Shown here piece by piece: positions 12,345-24,300 of a DNA stretch of 64,000 nt. The notes below the pieces were generated by a model, which was not told the origin of the DNA, did not search any database, and worked only from the letters and a program-made list of their open reading frames with translations. Position numbers and translations under genes: made by a program. Source of the DNA: Arion vulgaris (taxonomy: Eukaryota; Mollusca; Gastropoda; Stylommatophora; Arionidae); assembly GCA_020796225.1 (NCBI GenBank), contig CM036775.1, positions 15,390,875 through 15,454,874 on the forward strand, given 5' to 3'. The number at the start of each line of letters is the position of its first letter. The first letter of the stretch is position 1.

Positions 12345-15300
12345 CACCGCCAGACCGATGTACCAGATCTCCCCATAAATTCTATTTATGTGGAAATCTG
12401 ATTCATGCAGCCTTAACATTGGTGTGTTTTACTAAAACGTCATATCTTCTGCACCATTTGGAGCTCTGGTGTTTATCCTTCGGTGATGTGTTTGGTTTCA
12501 GCCAGCATTTACTCGGTTCGTTCTCCGTTCTGTAGCCATCTAATGTTTTTTACGGTGTGGGATAGCTAGCCCCACACCCAACCTCCTTAGTCGCCTCTTA
12601 CGACATGCGTGGCAGGTAACAGTGGTTCTACTCTTTACACCCCAATTTGGGCCCTGGTAACCACTCGGGCGTTATTGTCTTCTATATGTTCTGTGCCATG
12701 TAAGAAGTGAAGAAATTCATCTCTGTTGTATCCTTTGCTTGATAAAGACCTTTTGATCAAAACGTTGCTGTGTATTGTTTTTGTATTTTGTAAGTGTCAG
12801 TAGCTCAAGCAGTAGTGAGTTCAATCACAAACCCAAGCCTACCTGGTTCAAACCCCACAGTGAGCAAGTTTGGAAGCAAATTCGTTTCTGTGGGATTTTT
12901 ACAGAAGGTAAAAATAGACCTCACCATTCAGAAAGCAATGGCAAACTACTGAACGTATACGTGATGCCTAGAAAATCAACTACTGCTTACTGTGGTTGAT
13001 GGCTACGTCCTGTAAAGGATATGCCAAGATTTTAATTTCATTTTGTAAAACTACAGTGCTTTGTTTTTACGTGTTTCCTAATAACTATGCCTACCAAAGC
13101 TTCTCATAATGATAGATGCACCTTTTGTTCTTGTAACAGAAAATGTGGTCTCTCTTTGACTATGTGCATCAAGGGTTCTCATAATGATAGATGTACTTTT
13201 GTGTCTTGTAACAGGAAATGTGGTCTCTCTTTGACTATGTGCATCAAGGGTTCTCATAATGATAGAAGCACCTTTTGTTCTTGTAACAGGAAATGTGGTC
13301 TCTCTTTGACTATGTGCATCAAGGGTTCTCATAATGATAGATGCACCTTTTGTTCTTGAAACAGGAAATGTGGTCTCTCTTTGACTATGTGCATCAAGGG
13401 TTCTCATAATGATAGATGCACCTTTTGTTCTTGAAACAGGAAATGTGGTCTCTCTTTGACTATGTGCATCAAGGGTTCTCATAATGATAGAAGCACCTTT
13501 CGTTCTTGTAACAGAAAATGTGGTCTCTCTTTGACTATGTCCATCAAGGGTTCTCATAATGATACATGTACCTTTTGTTCTTTTAACAGGAAATGTGGTC
13601 TCTCTTTGACTATGTGCATCAAGGCTCATTGCTTGGTACTGTCAGGACCTTCAAGATGGAATTTGAGACTCCCATCATTCGAGTAAGCATTTGTTTGTGT
13701 GTTACCTTATGTCTGTTATTCTAAAAATAAACTTGCAGGACACAATTCTAGATACCGAAGTCCTCATAAGAGCCAAGATCCCAAGCGCCAACACCTTCTT
13801 GTAGATGGCTTAATTGAGATGGACTGATCACATTGCTCGGATGCCTGATATACACATCCCAAAACAGTTGGTGTAAGGTGAGCTTGAAGGCGACAGATGC
13901 CCGTCTGCCCAGCGTGTTCGTAGCGCGTGGACTACGGGTGACTATCCCTCTGTGTGTGCGGGTTCAATTCCGGGATGGCAGAAAAAGCCACAGATTCCCA
14001 GATTTACGGTGTTTGTGGCACCGAACCGAAGGGTTACGATGTCCATGGCACCGAGCCAAAGAGCTGAAAAGCTTGAGTGCTTCTGGATCGGGGGGAAAAA
14101 AAAAGGCAACAGATGATCAATGGACAGAAAAACGCCTCACAGGCACTGATTAGCTACTGAATTGAAAACAGTTTGTGGCTGAATTAAATTTAGGTCCTAT
14201 TTTTCAGTTGCAGGTTTATGTACAAATTCAGCTGCAGTTCTAATTCTGGCATTAATGTTCTCATCTATAGCTCCTCCCGAATATGAGACACTGAGGCAAA
14301 CTCACTGGCCTAACGAAACAACACTCACAGAAAACTACACAGACCTCTGTGTGAGCTACAAAAGACAGTGAAGTTCATACAAGAGACAACATTGAATATA
14401 TAGACAAATTTCAAGTGAACGAAAGGGAGGATCTATAGCTCCTGATTGGCTGATCTTGATTCCGAAGTAGACAAATTCACCATCATCTTAAATATCCCTT
14501 CCCTCAGTCAATATCGGAGGGGAAACCTGACAGACCTGAAGCTGACTGCTCAATTTGTGGTCCACATTAAATTAAGCGCATGACCAGAGATCGCTGAAGA
14601 AGAAGATTCAATATCGGATCTTGCTGTATGTCGTTGCTTTGCAGTAATTTTGTTATCTCTTGGTTGATTTTAAGATCGACTCGTTGCAACAGGGCATCTA
14701 CTTTTCCTGATGTATTGTAGTCTATGGGAGAGCAAGGCAAAATCATCCACAATGTCCAGGTTTTCTAATTTTGACACAAGTGTCCACTGAATGACTTTCT
14801 TTATAATGATCAAATTTGGACACGCTCATGCCATTCATTTACACACATCTGTGTCATTCTTCATCTATACCTCCACAAGTGAATGTCTGCGCTCATTTAT
14901 GTTATGCGATCAACGTCATGGCACATTGGTCATTCCCATTTGAGCTCTCGTCCGCTCGCATGCATCTTCTCTCTCTACCATAAGACGACATGTCTGGCAT
15001 GTCCAAACTTAATGCCTAATTCTCGAACTTGTTCTGAGACTTGCCCATGTCACATAAATGAGAGCGTACTACATTGATGATATCGGCTCTGTCCATGCTT
15101 CTGCCCGCTTGAGTTGGGGCATTGCTTGCAAGAAAGTCAGCACACTCATTACTCTGAACTCTAGCATGTCCAGGTGTGTACAGCCAAGTCATTTTCTTGA
15201 GATGTGATCTCCGAATGCTGTCCACCCATTCGATGCAAAGACTTCCAGATTCAATCCGTTGATGCATTTATGTAATATGGGCGCGTCTCAGACACTGAAA

Positions 15301-18300
15301 CCTTTCTTTCTTTTCTCCCTCTGACGTGAAAGCCGGCCTTTTGCTTTTGACACTGGAATGAATGCGAGAATTATGAGTTAAGTTTGGACATTCCAGACAC
15401 AGGCATCTTCGTGGTAGAGATAGAAGTTATACTAATCAACTTCTCATGGGTACAGTGAGCAAATGGACTTTGGAATGGCTGCTGCAGCAGAGGACAGAGC
15501 ACACATGGGAATGTCCTGTGACGTCGTTCGCATAACATAACAAGCAATTGTGATGGTTAGCTGAAGATATGTTGATTTCACGTTTATCAAAACTTTGTTA
15601 ATTTCAGGCTCGTGAAAGAGATGCAACTGCAACTGAAAAAAAATTGGGCCAGGAAATGGCGCAAACCCTAAAGACCATTATTCAACCTTATTTCTTGCGA
15701 AGAACCAAAGCAGAAATTTCTGGTGAAAATGTCGATGGGAGAGAAGACTCAAAGGAGCTGAAGTAGGGAAAGAACAGGGCTGTTCTGGTTTATTTTGTTT
15801 CATATTTTTAATTTACCAATGTCCATAAGTATTATTGCTGACTTTGCATAATTGGGAAAGGAGACAAAAGTTTAATTGCTTCTAAACAGAAGCGTCCTTT
15901 GTGTTCTTGTTTGTCGGTAATTTATTTGGGTCATATATTCAGATTTTTAATTTACCACTGTTAGTATATGTACAAAAGTTAAATTGTTTAGGTCATGTGT
16001 GATTCCTGTACTGATCTACGGATGTGAAAGATGGAAATCAACAAACAAAATTGGAAAAAATGTCTCAAAAAATTACTAAAAATAAAATGAAGTGGTTTAG
16101 TTTCGTTTCTAACAACACAGTTAGAGATAGAACACACCAACAACCCGTATCAAATATTATAAGGAAACAAGGTGGAAATATTTAGGTCATGTTCTTAGAT
16201 CAGACGAAAAGAGACTAAATCAACAAGTCCTTATGTGGTCACCAGTTGGGAAAAGAAAACGTGGAAGACCTAAGACCACTCTACGAAGAACAATCCTACA
16301 GGAAAGTAAACTACTGGGATATAAAACCATACAAGATCTCCAACTGCTAGCAACGAACCGCATCACATGGAGATCTAAAACCTCTGCCCTATGTGCCGCC
16401 TTTGGTAGAAAAGAAACAAACTAAGCATCATTGTTGATGCATAATTGGGAAAGAATACAATAGTTTAATTGCTTCTAAACAGAAGCGTCTCTTGTGTTTT
16501 TGCATGTCAGTAATTTATTTGGGTCATACGAAGGGTTCTGAAGATACATCAGCACAAAAATTGATACAAAACTGTAGACTATCTGACATTTTTTCAGATT
16601 TCCCTAGGATTGCTCCTTTATCTATGGAGTTTGCGCTTTGAGCAACTCTGCGCAGATGGTATGCCATTTCTGCCAACAGGTACGGGTTATATGTGGGGAA
16701 ACCCGGTGCAGGGAAGTCAGTCCTTCGCCGTTAGACCATATTAGATTGTATGACATTGGGGTCCAAGGCCCCAAGCACTGCTAGAAGTTTGAAACAGAAG
16801 TTTATTATTCAATTAGAACACATTGTGCCCGAGTGGTTACCGGGGCCCAAATTTGGGGTGTAAAGAATAGAGCCACTGTTACCTGTCATGCATGTCGTAA
16901 GAGGCGACTAAGGAGGTTTGGATGAAATCGGATGCATGTGTCCGCTAGGAATGCTAACCCGAAACAAATGCTTGCAGAAAACGGATGCACTAGGCCGTAA
17001 GGCGCATAACATGGTGCAACGACCCTCACAATGAGGAATGGGATAACGGATTCTACAGTCGCAAATCTGCCTTGGAGATTTAGCCATGCAGTAAGAATGT
17101 CAGACCTACCATCACGAGGGTGGCTAAAATTTACTGCAGGAGGAGGTCAACACAAACGGGGAAACAGAAATCATAGGAATTATATCCTACAGAACTGCCC
17201 CCAGTATGCAGACCTGAGAAGAAAGAGGTGGCCTACTTACACCAGCGTCCAAGACAAACAGTATGGCGTAGCTGATAATCTGAGGCAGACGGCTGCCTTT
17301 ATTAGAGAATCCAAATTCCAATCTAGTGAGAACGCAGAAGAAGAAGAAAAGAACACATTGTAACAACCGGTAAAATCGAGGGGAGATGTGACAGAGGAAG
17401 ACAGAGAGAGAAAATTTTAGACAGCCTGACTTCATGGCATGGAAGAGCGTTCAACACTGAGATAATAGCAAATATAAATCATTGACAAGAGATTTGTGGA
17501 GATCTATGATCACATATGCCAGCAGGCACAGCTCCTGATGGTGATAATTCATTTTACTATCTATCATATATTGGTCTGTTTACATTGGTCTGTTTACTTT
17601 AGAATGCCCACTATGACCCGTAAAATGACCTGGTCATTTGGTTGTATCTAACTGAGACTCAACAACAAATCTACAAGGACTTTGTTAGCCTGGATCAAGT
17701 CAAAGAGGCAAGAATTCTTTGTTTGTCATGAATATTCTTCTTCACCCTTAGTTATGCCACTAGGGAGGTGTAGATCTGCAACCTAGGCCTTCAACGCCTG
17801 CCTATCCAATGCCATATTTTCCAGATCTCTCCACTCCACATTTTTTTGGTATTCTGTTTCCAACTCCAGTTTCCAGGTGTTCTTGTGTCTTCCCTTACGT
17901 CTATTGCCAAAGGGGTTCCATCGGAGATCCCATCTCGCAATGCCGTCAGGTGGTTTCCTCTGTGTGTGGTCTATTCATAGCCACCTTCTACCCCTAATCT
18001 CATGTTTCACCTGCCGTTGTCCCGCTCTGTCTCACAGTTCCTTGTTTGTGGTCCTGTCATAACAATCGCAGATGCAGTATCCTGCACAGGCATCTATTGA
18101 TGAATACCTGAAACTTTGTGGTGTTCCCCTTAGTTGTTCTCCATGTCTCCGCTCCATATAGGACAGCTTTTACATTTGAGTTAAATATCATATTAGTTTT
18201 TCATCCTGAATATGAATTTTTTTTTTTTTTTGGTTGTCAATGGATACCAATGAGAGATTTAGGGAGTTTATAATTACACATTCTAGCCAAATGGATTAGA

Positions 18301-21300
18301 GCGTGCCTCCCATGCAGGAGACCCGGGTTCAAATGAATGGTACGGCCAAGGAGTTTTTTCTGTCAGGTGCATAAAGAAAAATCCTAACTTGAGAAGTTTT
18401 GTGGCGACTGCACTAACCATGTGGCCATTAAATTCCACAGACATATGTCCCCTCTGTCCTACACTGCCTAAAAAGCGGTATTACAGTCAGTAATGAGTTG
18501 GTTTTCTGTTTTAAAAAAATAATAATAATTACACGTGCAAGTAGGGCTGGATGCTTTAGGGACAGAGAGAGAAGTGTGTTTGACCAGCAAGCTACAGGAA
18601 CCATCAGTATGTATACCCTTCGAGCCTGTTGGGGGAGAATGAGCACCTATTGGTCTGTCCGGAGTGATGTGACGTCAGCTCCGTAACCAATAGCAGTGAG
18701 ATATACAGAATGACTTGCGAAAAGATTGATTAATCAACATCGAACTGGTATTGAGAGCCGCTGGATTTGTTGAGATGAGGATCAGAGCATATATTGACGT
18801 ATCCGGAGTGCTATGATGATAGTCCTCGTATAACTGATTGCCAGTGTGTTGCCTGGGCTTGCAAGAGAAGCAAAAAATGGTAACACTAAGACCTACAAGG
18901 CATGTCATAAGAGGCAACTGAGGTAGGTGTCTAGGGAAGCTACCCTAGTAAATAAAAAGCGTCGCAGGAATCAGATGTGCTTGCATGCGCATAACTGGCA
19001 CAAAGTACAATTGCTCTTAGCCTCAGATCATATACAGCTAACAAAGGATGGTTTAACTCTTAACCATTGGCAGGTTTTTAAGGTTTTTTTCTATATTTTT
19101 GATGCCCTGCTCTATATTTAGCAACCATACAAGTTCTTTGCATTGAAAATAGGCATGTTATATATGGTTGGAAAGCTAATTGGATGGGCTATCAGGATAT
19201 ATGGTTTTAACATAAGTGTGATGTAATTTATGATATCCGTGACCTACTTATGAAAAATCTAAAAATAGATTATTCTACAAATGACACATTCTTTTACAGT
19301 CATAAAGAAAGAAAAAAATAAGTAGGACGAATATAATGGAATCTTTTATTACAGTCTTTTAAAGTCTTCATATTTGCAAAACATATATGAATTTAAACAT
19401 GTTTGGAAAATATGAAAAGCAGTAATCATGAAATTTAAAATATTCAATATTTTCATATTTTAAAGTAAAAAATTCAATAAATTTGACCTTCAAGAGAAAA
19501 TGATGCCGAATTGGTCTAGTAAGCAGCCCATAAAGAACTAATACTTATAGTATCATACATAAACATTAAATAGGTATATAATTTCTAAACCTTGCAAGTA
19601 AAAGATATTATTGAACAAAAATATGATTACGCAATGATATTTGATAGACAAACTAATCAGGAAAAAAGTTATCAGGCATCTTGCAAACAGACTAAAGTGA
19701 CACAGTCAAAGAATGTTCATCTGACCCAAGCATAGATATTTCAAGAATCACTGGTGTCTTCATCAGCACAGTAATCTGAGTTATTAGAATCTATTTTATC
19801 ACATATTTTGGGATTTTTGGCTGCAGAAATTTGGATGTTTCTACAAAATGGCAAGTGGGAAATGAGGTGTGCTCCAGTCAACGAGATTAGAAATCTAAAA
19901 AACATATAATTAATTTTTTTATATTTTTTATTAGATTATCATATGTTCTGTATTAGATAACATAAATTTTACCAACTTAAATGCAAAATAGATACAAAAT
20001 TATGGCCACTTAAATAGGCATGTTGCATCGATCATAAATGATCGAAATTCCATTATCCCAATGGTTACGGGTTAACAAGTGGTCGATATGGAGCGTTCGA
20101 AGAAGATTGGATATATTTCTTCCCACTTTCTTTCCTGTGCATCTATTGCTGAGTTGACATTTTTTCCCACTTATTTTCCCGTACACTGGAACGAGTTCAA
20201 GAATTATTAGTTAAATTTGGACATGCCAGACAGTGTCATCTTTGTGTTAGAGAACGAAGGTATACTAATCAACTTCTCATGGGTACGGTAAACAAGTGGA
20301 CTTTGGGATGGCTGCTGCAGCAGAGGACAGAGCATGAATGGGAATGCCCAATATGCTGTGACTTTGATCGCATAACATAATTTTATTTCCTGTGCATCTC
20401 TTGCTGAATTTACATAGTTCTTCCATATCCTAGACATACCTTGTTTCTAACCCTCCTTGGCTTACTCATCCTGCTTCTAGCTACTCATGACAAAAAAGTC
20501 ACCACTGGTTGCTCTGACAGTGCTCAAGAAGATATGTGACCACCCAAGACTTCTAAGCAAAAGAGCTTGCCTACAACTTGGGCTAGATGGTGAAAGGTGG
20601 GTGTATACATTTTATTTTTAAAAATGGATTCCATTTCCTTTAACACTTGTTGTTAGATTCATTGAAAAACAGAAACTCAAATGGTTGGGCCACTTATCTA
20701 TATTCTCTTCGTGTCCCGATTGACACATATGACGCCCACAAGAGACTTCCACTGCTGCCTTTCTACCAACCGTCTCCCACGCCAGGCCGCACTCCTTCAA
20801 CTCTCCACAATTCTTCCCATCAGCTATCCATCTGAGAGCTGTCTAGCATCTCCCACTGGCATAGATACATGTCCAAACCACCTCCGTCTTCATCTTTTAA
20901 TGATGGTCTCCAAAGATGCACAGTCCGTTTGTTTCCAAAGCTCCTCATTTGTTATGGTATTTGGCCAGAAAATTTGCTGGTTTCTTCTTAAACATTTATT
21001 CTGAACACCTGGTGAGAATGAACCTGACTATACCAGCTGCAAGAGAGCACAACCTGAAAATGTAATCATCAAGAGGAAGGGGCAGACCAAGAGAAATGAT
21101 GGATTGGAGTTACAGACATCTTAAAACTCCACATTACCTCAGCATATCAAGCGACTGAGTGTGCACTATCTCGGAAACCGATCATCAGTTAAACCTGCAG
21201 CGCCTAACGGTAAAAAGTAGAGGAGGATGAAAGGAGGAGAAGATTTCCTTTATTGATTTCATTTTATGTTATTAGTTTTATTTGTTTAATGTTTTAATAT

Positions 21301-24300
21301 TTTGTTGCTGATTGCATTAAAAAAAATATATCATTTTCTTTATTGGTTATATTTTTGTATGAATTTTTTTTTTTTAAATTAATTTTGTATTGATTGAAAT
21401 ATATTGTTAAAGATTGATTTTTAAAAAACATTTGTGTTTTGAATTAAGTTGTTTAGATTGATGAAAAAATGAAGGACTGAGAAGACCATCATGGAAGGAG
21501 GCATACGGGCAAAGAGAAGAAGAGGAAGACCACGGAGAAGATGGATTCAGGATGTAACTGATGGTTTGAACATGACGGCTAAGGAGGCAGGACATCTGGC
21601 CTATGAGAGAGAGAAGTTCCGGAGGACTGTTGGGGTGGCAAAGTTCTGCTCAGGACAAGCTATTTGATGATGATGAGATTGATTCTATTTTTAAAGATTT
21701 GTTGTAATTTTTATAATGATTTAGATATTATCATTTTAATTTACCCCAAACAAAGCTATTTTTAGATATGTTGTAGGAATTCTTAGGTATGTAATTCTCA
21801 TCCTTTAGGACAGTCGATTTTAAGGAGAGGGAAAGTAATTTGTCAAATGTAGGTCAAAAATTATTAGCTGATGGCGGGGAAAGTCTGAAACTGTTTGGCT
21901 AATCCATCAATTGATTACTGACCATTACTGAAGACATAAATCATGAATTTCCTTGAAATGTCAGCATTGACACACGACAAGGAGAGTAGCGTTGCTTGTC
22001 TTTTCAAACTTGTTCTTCTTCGAACGCTCCATATCAACCACTTGTTAAGCACTCTACGTCATTTGTATGTGATCTGAGCCTAAGAGCGAGTGTATGCTGT
22101 GCCAGTTATGCGCCTACAAGTAGGCTAGCACATCCAATTTCTGCGATGCTTTTTATTTACCAGGGTAGCTTCCCTAGATACTACATCAGTCGTCTTTTAC
22201 GACATGCCTTGTAGGCCACAGTGGCACTATTCTTTGCTTCCCTTGCGGGCCCTGGCAACACACAGGTGATCTTTTCAAACAGAAACCCCTAAAAACATTA
22301 ATGGAATAAACCTCATGATGTTTGTAAATCACCGGACAACTCCAGGAACCCCAGTCTCCCTTTGTTTGGGGTGAATTAAAACGACAGTACCATGATCAGA
22401 AAGAACTCAAAATCAAAGAAAACAGGCTGATGCTACAAATAAGAAAGAAAATTGAGATATTTTGGACATATAAAAAGACATGAATGGCTGGAAAAGATCA
22501 TCATGGCAGGAGGCGTACCTGCAAAGAGAAGAAGAGGAAGACCACGAAGAAGATGGATTCAGGATGTAACTGATGGTTTGAACATGATGGCTGTAGAGGC
22601 AGGACATCTGGCCTATGAGAGAGAGAAATTCCAGAGGACTTGGGGTGGCAAAGTTCTGCTCTTGACAAGCTATTTCTCACCGAGTGGTTACAGGGGTCCA
22701 AATTTGGGATTAAAAAAGAATAGAACCACTGTTACCTGCCACGCATGTCGTAAGAGGTGACTAAGGAGGTTAGGCTGAAATCGGATGCATGTGTCCTAAA
22801 CGTGTAGAAGTCTATGCATTTAGGGGCCTACCAAACCAATGTGCAACGTATAACGTTCTTGGCAAAGATCAAACATATCACAAAGAGTGATAAAAATTGG
22901 TCGTAAAGAACGAACGCAAAGAAGAAGAACAAGCTATTTGATGATGATGATGATTATGATTTATAACATAAACATTTCTTTGCACTTGTTTCAGTGTTGA
23001 TAACATATAAACATTTTCTGTCCAGTTTTACTGAAGAAGATCTGGAACAACCTGGGATGTATGAAAGTGCAGTCACAAATATTAAGAAGATTGCAGATGA
23101 TATCCTGATGAACGATTCTGGGAAGATGCAAGTCCTGGTCAACCTGTTGGATAACTTCAAGAGTGAAGGTCATCGCACGCTAGTATTCTCTCAGTCTCGC
23201 AAACTCCTGGATATTATTCAGAAGATTATTACCAACAGGGTAAGGTGTTACTCATCATTATTATCCACTTGTCTTAAAACAGGACTTTATCATTTGAACA
23301 TCACCGTGACCTTGTGTTGCCTTGGCTCTCAAGGGGAGCAAAGAATAGTAACACTGCGACCTACAAGGCATGTCATAAGAGACGACTGAGGTAGGGACCT
23401 AGTGAAGCTACCCAAAAAAGCATAGAAGAAATCAGATGTGGTGGCCTACTTGTAGGCGCATAACTGGCACAGCGTACAGTCGCTCTTAGGCTTGGATCAC
23501 ATACAAATCACAAAGTGTGGTTTAAAAAGGGGTCGATATAAAACATTCGAAGAAGAACATCACCTTCATTTTTTTTCCTGTGCGCACAGGAATAATGAAC
23601 AATCTGATTGATATGATCTGGCATGACTGCGAACATAATATATAGTATCTGTTTGGGGGACTTCCTAGAGTAGTTGATAGTAGCTCGGCCTGCTAGCTGT
23701 GAGACGCCTCATAGCTCGGTTCAAACCTACTGTCCGGCATTTGTTCGAGTCCCTGGTCTTACTCAGGACGATAACGTGAGTACCTCTGAAGTCTGAGAAA
23801 ATCTGCCTGTATGGCGAGGAATACTAATTACGAGTACAATGTGCACGTTGCTGCCATTGTAAGAAATTGGAAAAACGGATTTTCACGCAAAAATCAGTTT
23901 CAGAGATGAAACTTCGTCTGAGTTGAAGCGGACGAAAGAAAAAAAGAATAGTATCTGTTTATACTCCACTCTCACACATAATAGGAGCTGCCAGAAAACT
24001 ACAGACCTTCATAAATGAATGTTTACGTAGAATAGAGGGACTGAGATTGTATGATAAGATTACGACGAGAAACACAGAGAAAGAACTAAACAGATACCAG
24101 TGGAGAAAGAGCTAAGGAAGAGATGCTGGCGATGGATAGAACATACATTGAGAAGACCGACCGGAAGAATTGCAAGACAGGCACTGTTTTGGTACCCACC
24201 GGGAAAGGGGAGATGGGGAAGGCCTAGACAGACCTGGAGAAGAGAGCTGGAAGCTGATATTAAAAGGATAGGTAAAACTTGGAAGGGATGGCAAGAGAGG

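Noticed and set aside
13078..13629. A 183-codon minus-strand open frame with regular repeats ([10 protein letters not shown]...)
   Set aside because: It is the antisense of the 75-bp acceptor array. The period is a multiple of three, so any frame without a stop stays open throughout. No splice or family support.
18286..18360. tRNA-Gly gene
   Set aside because: A and B boxes are present but the acceptor stem does not close, the anticodon stem is imperfect, and a SINE body follows.
22991..22993. CAG as the acceptor of ERCC6L exon 11
   Set aside because: It puts a TAA in frame and the wrong phase. The CAG ending at 23025 fits both.
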